A stretch of 64,000 nt of DNA from Sphingorhabdus sp. EL138. Its GTDB lineage: Bacteria; Pseudomonadota; Alphaproteobacteria; Sphingomonadales; Sphingomonadaceae. The DNA is taken from positions 372,001-436,000 of the forward strand of contig NZ_OGVD01000003.1 in assembly GCF_900258045.1 (NCBI RefSeq). Direction: 5' to 3'. The notes beneath the pieces were generated by a model. That model was not told where the DNA came from. It saw only the letters and a list, made by a program, of their open reading frames with translations, and made no database searches. The translations under genes and the position numbers were made by a program. Of the stretch, positions 18,928-27,640 are shown one piece after another; position 1 is the stretch's first letter, and the number at the start of each line of letters is the position of its first letter.

Positions 18928-19887
18928 ATGAATGATAAACACATCTTGAACAGGGACGAACCACAACTGCTCGATGAAGCCATTGAGTGGCATGTTCGCG
19001 TCAGCGACCCTCACGCTTCGCCTTCGGATTGGATGGCGTTCGGTAAATGGCTGGACCAAGGCGAGGCGCACCGGCTGGCCTATGATGAGGTTTGTGAAAA
19101 CGACCTTGGGCTGGATGGGTTGCAAGAAAATCCTGCTGAGGGTGAAACCGATGAGATACCGTCAACGCCCGTGCCAGCAAATGACAATCGGAAATGGCAA
19201 GTAGGTCTCGGACTGGTCGCCTCACTATTCATTGCTTTTCTGTTCTGGCCATCAGGCGGTAGTCCTGAGCTGGATATCTTTCAGACAGCACCTGGGGAAA
19301 CGCGGGTTATAGCTCTTGGTCCTGAAACACGGATCGAAATGAACGGCGACACAGTAGTCGCGACAGACCCGGCCAACCCGCGTTTCGCTCGACTGGATCG
19401 GGGTGAAGCGGTCTTTTTTGTGAAGCACAACGAATCGAAACCCTTTGTTGTTGAAAGTGGATCATTCACTTTGCGGGATGAAGGCACGGTGTTTAATGTA
19501 AGAAATGCAGAGAAACTTTTCAGCGTGTCGGTATCGGAAGGTTCTGTTCGCTTTAATCCGGAACAAGAACAGCAGCTTGTAAAAGCCGGGCAATCGCTAA
19601 CCCTAACGGACGGAAAAAATCCGGTATTGCGTGCTATTGAACCGGAAGCCGTAGCAGGCTGGCGCGAGGGACGGTTATACTATGACAACGCACCTCTGAG
19701 CGCTATTGCCGCTGATCTGGGGCGACTGAGTGGCAAGAAAATAAGTGTCGCCGACTCAATCTCCGATCAACGTTTCACTGGGGTCATATTGGTCGACAAA
19801 GAATCCGAGGCAATGGCTCAAAAATTGGAGCAGTTGCTTGGCGTAAGGGCTGAAAACACCGATGAAGGTTGGCATTTTGTCCCTTAA
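18928..19887 (+). CDS. FecR-family anti-sigma/transducer protein
   Basis: The 319-residue inner-membrane protein begins with a cytoplasmic DUF4880 domain (EAIEWHVRVSDPHAS, WMAFGKWLDQGEAHRLAYDEV). A single helix lies at about residues 90-110. The periplasmic FecR domain is at about 125-225 (GETRVIALGPETRIEMNGDT, FVKHNESKPFVVESG), and a C-terminal DUF4974-type region at about 250-319 would contact the STN domain of the receptor. It lies 20 bases after the sigma gene, and its 3' end overlaps the receptor gene by 26 bases, so the three are co-expressed. Confidence 0.92.
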   Translation: MNDKHILNRDEPQLLDEAIEWHVRVSDPHASPSDWMAFGKWLDQGEAHRLAYDEVCENDLGLDGLQENPAEGETDEIPSTPVPANDNRKWQVGLGLVASLFIAFLFWPSGGSPELDIFQTAPGETRVIALGPETRIEMNGDTVVATDPANPRFARLDRGEAVFFVKHNESKPFVVESGSFTLRDEGTVFNVRNAEKLFSVSVSEGSVRFNPEQEQQLVKAGQSLTLTDGKNPVLRAIEPEAVAGWREGRLYYDNAPLSAIAADLGRLSGKKISVADSISDQRFTGVILVDKESEAMAQKLEQLLGVRAENTDEGWHFVP

Positions 19888-22348
19888 GGTGTTGTTGGTG
19901 AAACTTCGTTTGTTAAAAATCGCGATCCTTTGTGCGTTGTTTGTAAGTGCGCCAGCGACGGCCTCTCCACGCCATGACATCGATATTCCGGCGACCAAAG
20001 TAGACAGAGCATTAAACCAGTTTTCTCGGCAAACAGGCGTTTCCCTGGGCGGCATCAATGTAAAAACGGCCAGCAAAAAAACCTCGCCAGTGCGCGGCAG
20101 ATATACAGTGCGTCAAGGTCTGAGAAGGTTGCTACGCGGGACAAATCTTAGCTTCGAAATTATCGATAAGCATACTGTCCGTATTTTCAACAAACCCGCT
20201 GGTCGTAGCAGACCAAACGTCAAACCAAAGCGTATACAGGCTCCAAAACCGGTTCGTCCGATTATCCAACCCGTGACCGAAACAATAGTTGTGACCGCGT
20301 CGAAACAATCTACCACGCTGACCGATTATCCTGGCTCGGTTACGGTAATATCTCCGCGAGCAGATGTGTCGTCGGCATCAGCGAAAGGCATTGATGCGAT
20401 TATCAGGCAATTGCCTTCAGCGGCTGAGACAAATCTGGGTTCTGGCCGTAACAAGATATTCCTGCGGGGTATCGCAGACAGCAGCTTCAACGGCCCGTCA
20501 CAGTCTACATTGGCCATGTATTTGGGTGATACCAGACTTGCTTTCAATTCACCCAGTCCAGATCTCAGGCTCTATGACGTGAAGCGGGTCGAAATTCTAG
20601 AAGGGCCGCAGGGCACGCTCTATGGAGCCGGTTCCTTGGGCGGCGCGATCAGGACTATAGCTGAAAAACCCGACATAAGCGCTTTATATGGCACGGGATG
20701 GGCACAACTGTCTTTCACAAATGATGGCGAACCTAGCGCTGCTCTGGCGGCGATGATCAACGCCCCCATTAATGATAACTTGGCAATACGCGCATTGGGC
20801 TATGTGCAGAGTGACGGCGGTTATATCGACGACGCGCAGCGCAAATTGAAAAACATCAACAGAGACCGGATCAAGGGAGGCCGAGCGTCTCTTCTTTTCA
20901 AGCCGGGAGACAGCTGGTCCATTGAAGCCGACGCAGCCTTACAGACTATCCACACATTTGATGGCCAATTTGCAGAGTTGGGAGAGCGTGCATTAACGAG
21001 GCGTTCAGTCATCGCCCAGCCTTTTGAATCTGAATTTGCCGCTTATTCGATGACCCTTAAAAAAGAATGGGACAATCTGAATTTGGTATCAGCAACGGGT
21101 CTGGTCAATAACCGCTTACTTACGCGATATGACGCTACCGCTCTGCTGCAATTTGATCCGTCCAGCCCCAGCACGCCGCTGGCATTTGACGAGCGGCGTA
21201 AAATACGGCTGATTAGTCATGAAACCCGGCTTTCAGGTAGCGGAACCAATAATCGTTCCTGGGTGGCAGGAATCACCCTGATTGACAATGAAGACCAACT
21301 AACAAGCAGTCTTGGCCTCGCAAATTCGCCCGACCCATTTTCAGATGTACTGGGCAAAACCAGAGAAGCTGCGATCTTCGGCGAACTTAGTCATCCGCTG
21401 ACCAGCACCATCACTGGAACGGTAGGTGCCCGCGTCGTCTATACAAAGTTTAGTGTGAACAATATCACGCCAGGCGGCATTGAAGTTGATCTGGATCGGG
21501 AAGATGTCAGATATTTGCCAACCGTTGCACTGGGCTGGCGGCCAGATCGGAGCGCATTGATATATGCACGCTATCAGAGAGGGTATCGCCCGGGCGGCTT
21601 TAGCATCAACGAAGATTTCATCGATGATGGGGATAGCAGCAACATCAATGAAGCTGTGAACAGCGGACTGATATCGATCGACGACCTTTCCGCCGGAATT
21701 GAAGTTTTCCGTCCAGATAGCATTGACACGATTGAAGCCGGAATGCGATCGAAGATAGGAAGCTCTGACCAGATCACTGCGAGTGCGAGTATTTTTTACT
21801 CCCGGTGGAAGAATATACAGGCTGATATCGTTGATGCATTCGGGTTTTCCGAAACAGTCAATATTGGCGACGGCAGCGTTTATGGAATTGCCATGGGATT
21901 TGACTGGCAGCTGACGCCATCATTGACTGTGAACGGCAAGTTTTTCCTGAACGACAGCGAGGTCACCAATGCAGAAACAAAATTCTTGAAAAGCGAAGGC
22001 AGTCGGCTTCCCAATATCGCGAACGTCGGTGCAAATGTTGGTTTTCATATTACAGAACCCATATCCGACACACTTGAAGTGATTGTTCACTCTCAAATCC
22101 GTTACGTTGGTTCTTCTCAGCTTGGAATCAGCCCGTTCGTCCCTTTGGAGCAAGGCGATTATGTAACGGCCGGATTAGGTACCGCACTGCGCTCCGAAAA
22201 ATGGACGATATTCGCAGATGTAACAAACGCCTTCGACAGCAAGGCGAACAGTTTTTCCTTAGGCAATCCGTTCACGGTTGTGGATCGTCAACAAGTGACA
22301 CCGATACGGCCGTTAACTGTCACGATTGGCTTTAAAGCAGACTTTTAA
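19862..22348 (+). CDS. TonB-dependent receptor with STN signalling domain
   Basis: The product has up to 828 residues. The annotated ATG lies inside the FecR gene; a GTG at 19898 is a possible later start. A signal peptide is followed by an STN (secretin/TonB N-terminal) domain at about residues 40-110 (IPATKVDRALNQFSRQTGV, VRQGLRRLLRGT). A basic linker leads to the TonB-box-like ETIVVTA and plug domain (VEILEGPQGTLYGAGSLGG), then a 22-strand-type barrel ending in Phe. The STN domain marks a transducing receptor of the FecA/FpvA class. Barrel motifs such as RYQRGYRPGGFSINE recall sphingomonad receptors for organic ligands. The substrate cannot be read from sequence. Confidence 0.92.
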   Translation: MKVGILSLKVLLVKLRLLKIAILCALFVSAPATASPRHDIDIPATKVDRALNQFSRQTGVSLGGINVKTASKKTSPVRGRYTVRQGLRRLLRGTNLSFEIIDKHTVRIFNKPAGRSRPNVKPKRIQAPKPVRPIIQPVTETIVVTASKQSTTLTDYPGSVTVISPRADVSSASAKGIDAIIRQLPSAAETNLGSGRNKIFLRGIADSSFNGPSQSTLAMYLGDTRLAFNSPSPDLRLYDVKRVEILEGPQGTLYGAGSLGGAIRTIAEKPDISALYGTGWAQLSFTNDGEPSAALAAMINAPINDNLAIRALGYVQSDGGYIDDAQRKLKNINRDRIKGGRASLLFKPGDSWSIEADAALQTIHTFDGQFAELGERALTRRSVIAQPFESEFAAYSMTLKKEWDNLNLVSATGLVNNRLLTRYDATALLQFDPSSPSTPLAFDERRKIRLISHETRLSGSGTNNRSWVAGITLIDNEDQLTSSLGLANSPDPFSDVLGKTREAAIFGELSHPLTSTITGTVGARVVYTKFSVNNITPGGIEVDLDREDVRYLPTVALGWRPDRSALIYARYQRGYRPGGFSINEDFIDDGDSSNINEAVNSGLISIDDLSAGIEVFRPDSIDTIEAGMRSKIGSSDQITASASIFYSRWKNIQADIVDAFGFSETVNIGDGSVYGIAMGFDWQLTPSLTVNGKFFLNDSEVTNAETKFLKSEGSRLPNIANVGANVGFHITEPISDTLEVIVHSQIRYVGSSQLGISPFVPLEQGDYVTAGLGTALRSEKWTIFADVTNAFDSKANSFSLGNPFTVVDRQQVTPIRPLTVTIGFKADF

Positions 22349-22399
22349 ATATTATCTGCATTTGGTGCGGGTACTCCGACAGGGCGACGTTGTCTTAGT

Positions 22400-22954
22400 A
22401 TGACAACCAACAGATCTAAATTCGACGCGGAAATTTCGAACCGAAACTACTCGCGTCGTACCTTACAGCTCGCACTCATCCCCGATCTACGCCCGCGTTT
22501 CGAGGATGAAGCGAGCGCCTTGCTTGACCATGTTTTGGGATTTCCAGGGTCAAGCCGGGTCGCAACGCCAGTGGTGTTGGATCATCTTAGTTCGGCACCA
22601 CTGGCAACTTTCCGCTCTTTTGAAGTAGCCACCATTCCTGACCCCAGCACTCACTGCGCCTCAAAATATGGCGTGCGACATATCGGCATGATTGGCCACA
22701 TCGTTTCCTATTCAAAAGCCAAGAAAAGGAAGAACTGCGTTACGTCACTCAACAGATCATCAGAGGGTTTTTCCTGGAGCAGGGCTGGACGGTCGGTCGA
22801 CGGGTTGGAAACAAAAGACCAAAATATTCAATCGCAGCCGGTTTCTGCAGGTGCCGAGAAATTAGCATCATTGGAGCATATCAAAACAGATCCCTGTTAC
22901 TGCTTTTACTGGCTCGCGAGGTTGATCATTTGGGGTGGCCGTCATTCTCGGTGA
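22400..22954 (+). other. Doubtful 184-aa frame in a gene-poor stretch
   Basis: The stretch 22349-23120 has no clear gene. A frame of 184 codons opens at an ATG (22400) without a convincing ribosome site. The first 110 residues look protein-like (LRPRFEDEASALLDHVLGF). After about 22700 a different frame looks better (EELRYVTQQIIRGFFLEQGW), which would fit a frameshifted relic. I recognise no family. It may be non-coding. Confidence 0.25.
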
Positions 22955-23120
22955 AATCTGATGAAAAGCTTAATGAATTCAACGATTGTGATAGACCAGT
23001 ACATCGCGAACCATTGCCACGGGCTGCCCAAATCTCGACGAACTCTCGGTAAAACCTCCACAATAATATCACGATCGGTGCGCCCGACCGGTGATCCACA
23101 AATCTGAACAGGGTGGAAAT

Positions 23121-23807
23121 ATGGAAAACTCATTGATCTTAGTGGCTGAGGATGAGCGTGAAATTTCGGCTATTCTGGTCTCCTATCTCGAACGCGAGGG
23201 ATATCGCACAGTGACTGCAGCGGATGGAGACATCACGTTGACACATCATCTGTCACTCAAACCTGACCTGGTTCTCCTCGATGTCCAGTTGCCCAAGCGT
23301 GACGGTATATCCGTACTAAGGGAGATGAGAAAACTTGGTGACACACCTGTTATCATGGCCACGGCGCGCGCCGAAAATCTCGATAAACTACTGGCACTTG
23401 AACTGGGCGCTGATGATTATATCGTTAAACCGTTTAATCCAATGGAAGTCGTCGCCCGGGTTAAGGCGGTGTTGCGGCGAACGAACAACAACCATGAAGC
23501 TTCATTGATCCGCTTCGGCGATATTGAAATTGACAAGAGCAGCTATGGCGCGGACATATTGCGGGGAGACGAGCGGTCTGCGCTTGATCTGACATTGACC
23601 GAATATCGCCTGCTCACTCATCTGGCATCGAAGCAAAAGGTTTTCTCTCGCGCTGAGTTGGTGGATGCCTGTCTGCCAGAAGGCGACGCTTTGGAACGCA
23701 CAGTCGATAGCCATATCAGCAATTTGCGGCATAAGCTCGAAAGGGCTGGTGCACGAACCATATGTGCGGTCGTTCGAGGTGTTGGATATAGATTGATGGC
23801 CGGGTGA
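23121..23807 (+). CDS. OmpR-family response regulator (BaeR/AdeR-like)
   Basis: The ATG at 23121 follows GGGTGGA; a longer frame from 23091 lacks support. The 228-residue product has a receiver domain (acidic pocket EDE at residues 10-12, phospho-acceptor D54 in LLDVQLPKRDG, conserved Lys in YIVKPFNP) and a C-terminal winged helix (LTLTEYRLLTHLAS, RTVDSHISNLRHKLE, VRGVGYRL). It overlaps the kinase gene by 4 bases. The closest style is BaeR/AdeR, regulators of envelope stress and efflux. The target genes are unknown. Confidence 0.9.
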   Translation: MENSLILVAEDEREISAILVSYLEREGYRTVTAADGDITLTHHLSLKPDLVLLDVQLPKRDGISVLREMRKLGDTPVIMATARAENLDKLLALELGADDYIVKPFNPMEVVARVKAVLRRTNNNHEASLIRFGDIEIDKSSYGADILRGDERSALDLTLTEYRLLTHLASKQKVFSRAELVDACLPEGDALERTVDSHISNLRHKLERAGARTICAVVRGVGYRLMAG

Positions 23808-25009
23808 AAGTCAGAAGCTCCTTACATCATCGCCCTTTGTGGTCAAAACATTGGCCACTATCGCAACAACTGGCGTCGGTGCTCGCTGTCTGCCTGCTCG
23901 TAAACGCGGCTCTGATCATAGGAGCGGTCGAGTTTGTTCAACCCTTTGTAGAACGCCAAATCCTTGATGAGTTATCCCCATCCGCCGCGCGCGCTTATCA
24001 TGCGTTTAACAGCGACAAAATCCCTGAGCGCGATGATATCGCCGCGCTGATTGTAGAATCCAAAGCTTTAAGAGAGAGCGAAAATAGCCCCGATACACAG
24101 GTAAACCTGTGGATATTGATTTGCGTTCTGACCGGGTCAGCAGTGACATTCGCCCTCAGCTACGCACTTCTCGGGCGATTGGGGCATGGATATATCAATG
24201 TGGCCCGCGCGGCGCAGTCCGTCGCAGCGGGCGATCTGTCGGCCCGGGCGCGACCTTTGTTTCTGGCGTCACAAGAAGAAGTCAAACTGGCCAGAGACTT
24301 CAATTGCATGGCGGCATCATTGCAACGTGCTGAACGGGAGTTGGCTGATGGAACAGCTGCTATAGCGCATGAACTTCGAACACCGCTCACCATATTGCGA
24401 GGGCGATTGTACGGGATATCCGATGGTATTTTCTCGCCGGGTTCAAAAGAAGTTACAGGACTGATCCGGCAGGTTGAAGGACTGAGCCGGATTGTCGATG
24501 ATCTGCAAACCTTGAGTCTCATTAACTCCAATCAGATGAAGCTGGATCTCAAGCCGGTGGATCTTGCAGAAGAGGTTGGGCATGTCCTGGTTACGGTGGC
24601 ACCGGATCTCGAGGCTAGAGGGTTGCGGCCCTGTCTCGAGCTGCAACCCTCTACTCTTATAGCCGATAGTAGTCGGATCAGGCAGGTCGTGAGTGCGGTC
24701 TTGTCCAACAGCCAACGTTATGCAGCCAATAGCGGCATTCTGGAAATCAGGACTCGCGATGATGTTGATGAATCGGTGCTTGAAATTGTCGACTATGGTC
24801 CGGGACTGCCACATGATCAGACTGAATGCGCATTCGATCGGTTCTGGCGAGCAGAACAATCGCGAGCAAGGCACACCGGTGGTTCTGGACTCGGCCTGGC
24901 CGTCGTTCGTGCCATCGTTGAGGCCCATGGTGGGCGGGCGAAGTTAAGAAATCACAGTCTGGGAGGAACAGTATTTGAAATGTATCTTCCGAAATCTGTT
25001 TCTCCATGA
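23804..25009 (+). CDS. Sensor histidine kinase (BaeS/AdeS-like)
   Basis: The GTG start at 23804 overlaps the regulator stop (GTGA). The 401-residue protein has a membrane helix at about residues 22-46, a short periplasmic loop of some 55 residues and a second helix at about 100-122. Then come HAMP (ARAAQSVAAGDLSARA), HisKA with H189 in IAHELRTPLTILRGRL, and HATPase_c (N-box LSNSQRYA, VDYGPGLP, GGSGLGLAVV). The HELRTPLT...RGRL box is typical of BaeS/AdeS kinases. The small periplasmic part suggests sensing at or in the membrane. Confidence 0.9.
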   Translation: MKVRSSLHHRPLWSKHWPLSQQLASVLAVCLLVNAALIIGAVEFVQPFVERQILDELSPSAARAYHAFNSDKIPERDDIAALIVESKALRESENSPDTQVNLWILICVLTGSAVTFALSYALLGRLGHGYINVARAAQSVAAGDLSARARPLFLASQEEVKLARDFNCMAASLQRAERELADGTAAIAHELRTPLTILRGRLYGISDGIFSPGSKEVTGLIRQVEGLSRIVDDLQTLSLINSNQMKLDLKPVDLAEEVGHVLVTVAPDLEARGLRPCLELQPSTLIADSSRIRQVVSAVLSNSQRYAANSGILEIRTRDDVDESVLEIVDYGPGLPHDQTECAFDRFWRAEQSRARHTGGSGLGLAVVRAIVEAHGGRAKLRNHSLGGTVFEMYLPKSVSP

Positions 25010-25234
25010 TTTCTCCACAAAATACCGATGAAGGCTCCATATTACCAGTGCAGGGACTTTTTGTCGGTCGAGGCCGACTACGCATAGCAAAATTTCTGTC
25101 GGAGTATTGTTGCGTATCTGAGCAGAAAGGCATTGCGCGCCTTACTCCAAGACCCATAATGGCGCGCAATGCCAACTGGCTTCGAGCGTCTGATGCGACG
25201 AAGGCCTGCTGTAACAGGAAAGGAATCAAACAAG

Positions 25235-25468
25235 ATGCTCCGCCTCATGATACTTCCGCTGGCATATTCGATAGTTCTGGCTAGCTGTGCGACGCTGCCG
25301 GACGAGAATTACGCATGGCGAACAATTGAACAATGCGATTATTCCGGCGACGAAGTCATCAGCGAAGGCGAAGCACTAGACTGCGGTCTGCCGCGCAGGG
25401 ACTTTCTCGACATGGATTTCAATGATGACGGGTTTTTAACTTTTCATGAGTTGGCGAATTACGGATAA
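25235..25468 (+). CDS. Small EF-hand lipoprotein
   Basis: The ATG at 25235 follows AGGAAAGGA. The 77-residue product has a lipoprotein signal with lipobox LASC (Cys 18) and two EF-hand loops. The first is DYSGDEVISEGE, with a substituted Gly-6; the second is DFNDDGFLTFHE, fully canonical. It is probably a lipid-anchored calcium-binding protein facing the periplasm. It lies downstream of the two-component pair on the same strand after a 225-base gap, so a regulatory link is possible but unproven. Confidence 0.7.
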   Translation: MLRLMILPLAYSIVLASCATLPDENYAWRTIEQCDYSGDEVISEGEALDCGLPRRDFLDMDFNDDGFLTFHELANYG

Positions 25469-26154
25469 ATTCAGCTTTGGCGCAGGTGCCAACCCTCATA
25501 TTCATTTGAACTTTGACATCCGATTCAAATCAGATTTTACAAATGGTCGTTAAACAAGAGGTAGTTTTAGTCAAACAGTCCCAGTTTTTAGCGATGAGCG
25601 AGAATTTTGTCCGGGCGGGTCACGTAAGAAGTTAGGTCGGTATCCGCAAGGCCCGCCAGCGCAACCTAAAAATCAACAGCTAGCAAAACCTTTTTAGCCC
25701 GTTTCGACCATTTGCTTCGCGCCATCAAACCCTGACGATATTATTTTACCTAGGTTCGCAGGCGGTCTTCACTGAACCGGTGAAGTACGAAATACCGTTT
25801 TTATCCAGAACCTCTTTTTAGCAGCGCGATATACCGCCTCTCAGGACAGTAGTCAGATTTTTCTGCATGACCTTTTCTCGGGAAATTTCAAAGGCAGGAT
25901 TTACTTCTTCAGCATGAGCAAATGTTAGTTGCTCAATCGGTTGGATCAGTAGGGACCGATCGATGAGCACAAGGGGCAAGGTAGGATAAGTGAAGCTGCC
26001 GCGAGCATTGAATTACCAAAACCAACAGCATTGATTGGCGTCTCCATAATTCCTCTACAGTTTGTCGACCGACGCTCCACGTAAACAGTGAAAAGAAACT
26101 TCAACAGCCGGCGGTTTCCGGACTGTGACGGAATTAATCAAGAAGGATATAAAT
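25469..26154. other. Gene-poor relic stretch
   Basis: About 685 bases hold no frame that I can support on either strand. There are many in-frame stops and no recognisable domain fragment, RNA or repeat. It is consistent with eroded island DNA. Confidence 0.4.
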
Positions 26155-26904
26155 ATGAAGTCGTTCACAATATTGACGGCAGCCTGCATCTTTGCTGTCC
26201 CCTCTGTGGCAGCTGCACAAAGCAGCGAAACGTCGGCGTTTAACGGGCCATTCGTGGGGTTGGAAGGCTCTCTCGATTCTAATCAAGCGCGCAAACCGAC
26301 ACCGCCTGTCAAAAAGCCGCCAACCACGGCGGCAAAAAAGACAGGTAAGAAAAAGGATCGCGCCAAATTGCCCGATGATCAGGGTTTTGGCGGCCGGCTT
26401 TTTGCCGGTTATGACGTCTTGCTGGGTGACAGTTTTCTGATCGGTGTCGAGGCTGGTATCGGCACGTCGGCAGGCGCGTTCACACTTGATGCCAACGGCA
26501 AAAAGAAAAAGACGCCGAAAAAGCAAAAGACCAAGACGTCTGGCAGCAAGAAGAAGAAAACCAAAAAGAAGGATATTGCGCTGGCTGCAGGCGAATATCG
26601 GCTAGATCCGGGCTTAACCGCTGATGCGACAGCGCGAATCGGTTTCCTGCCATCGCCTAATTTTTTGATATACGGCCGTGGTGGCTATCGCTGGCTGAAG
26701 ACCAAGCAAATACGTGGTGTCACCAAGGCGGGCAAAACCGTCACGACCACGGGTAAAGTGACTGAAAAGGGATTTACCTATGGCGGTGGTTTAGAATTTG
26801 CCGTGTCTGAAAATTTCAGAATTCGTGGTGAGTTTAACCGCACCAACTTTAGCAAGGACTTTAAACAGAACAAGTTTTCTGTTGGTGCAACTGTGAGCTT
26901 CTAA
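26155..26904 (+). CDS. Outer-membrane beta-barrel protein with lysine-rich loops
   Basis: The ATG at 26155 follows AAGGATAT. The 249-residue product has a signal peptide cut after AAAQ (about residue 22). The rest has the alternating pattern of a small OmpA/porin-family 8-strand barrel: GPFVGLEGSLD, GFGGRLFAGYD, FLIGVEAGIGTS, TADATARIGFL, FLIYGRGGYRW, GFTYGGGLEFAVSENFRIRGEFNRT, ending SVGATVSF with the terminal Phe recognised by BAM. Two insertions between strands are extremely basic: residues about 45-70 (KKPP, KKTGKKKDRAK) and 118-145 (runs of three or four Lys). Loop position suggests surface exposure. Immediately downstream is a strong terminator hairpin. Confidence 0.75.
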   Translation: MKSFTILTAACIFAVPSVAAAQSSETSAFNGPFVGLEGSLDSNQARKPTPPVKKPPTTAAKKTGKKKDRAKLPDDQGFGGRLFAGYDVLLGDSFLIGVEAGIGTSAGAFTLDANGKKKKTPKKQKTKTSGSKKKKTKKKDIALAAGEYRLDPGLTADATARIGFLPSPNFLIYGRGGYRWLKTKQIRGVTKAGKTVTTTGKVTEKGFTYGGGLEFAVSENFRIRGEFNRTNFSKDFKQNKFSVGATVSF

Positions 26905-26913
26905 GGCAGAATG

Positions 26914-26970
26914 CATCGCGCGTGACGCTCCTTTCCTCCGTTGGGGGTGTTGCGCGCGATGATCCTTTTC
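26914..26970 (+). terminator. Strong hairpin after the barrel gene
   Basis: CATCGCGCG at 26914-26922 pairs perfectly with CGCGCGATG at 26953-26961. The adjacent inner segments pair further with G-U wobbles, giving about 18 base pairs around an 11-12 base loop, followed by a T-rich ATCCTTTTC. It starts 10 bases after the stop codon of the barrel gene. A rho-independent terminator or a 3'-stabilising hairpin is likely. Confidence 0.6.
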
Positions 26971-27026
26971 AAGTTACCAAGCCTTCTAATCCTTTGTTGA
27001 CCAGCGTTTCGTTGGTTGAGCTTGGA

Positions 27027-27344
27027 ATGAATTTTGTAAAGATAATTTGTATGGGGTTTTTTGTCCTTTCAAATATCGTTTCAAATCTCGTCGTTCCGAC
27101 ACCCGTTTTCGCGCAAAATGGTAATGTTTTCTGGTTTGTCCATTTCCACCTAGATGCGAAAGATAATCGGGATTCAGAAGAGAGGCATCAGGCTAAAACG
27201 CCAAAAAACCAATCGTCGACCAATCGCAGTTCACAGGAAAAGTTTAGCAGGCGGACCAGTATATTGATAATCGGAGGCATCTCTTTGACACTTTGGTTCG
27301 GTTTGGTTGTTTTCGCCAAAGTTGTTTACGATTTATGTTTTTGA
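27027..27344 (+). CDS. Small hypothetical exported protein with C-terminal anchor
   Basis: The ATG at 27027 opens a 105-residue product. It has a clear signal peptide (hydrophobic core at residues 5-28, cut near VFAQ), a hydrophilic middle rich in Ser, Lys and Gln, and a C-terminal hydrophobic segment (SILIIGGISLTLWFGLVVF). The ribosome site is weak. The open frame extends upstream, but that part crosses the terminator hairpin and is not coding-like. Function is unknown. Confidence 0.4.
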   Translation: MNFVKIICMGFFVLSNIVSNLVVPTPVFAQNGNVFWFVHFHLDAKDNRDSEERHQAKTPKNQSSTNRSSQEKFSRRTSILIIGGISLTLWFGLVVFAKVVYDLCF

Positions 27345-27640
27345 TCTCAGCTTATTTCATGCGTCGCTGTTATGATGTAAAGACACTCTATTATAGTCGT
27401 TTCGCAGACGGTTAGATTACTCCAAAACCTAAGCTGAGCTAACTGCGAGATGATCGCTGTGTTCTAGCGAGACTACGAATCTCCTGATCACGAGAATGCA
27501 TCTATTGTTGAGCATATGGGGCTCCACAAATCCTCCGCACAATCTCGATCCAATCTCGACCGGAAGTAACGATTTGAGTTCCAGCGGTCACTGGTCGGTC
27601 AAACTGTCTGCAACCAGACCCAAAATTGAGGTGTCGAAAG

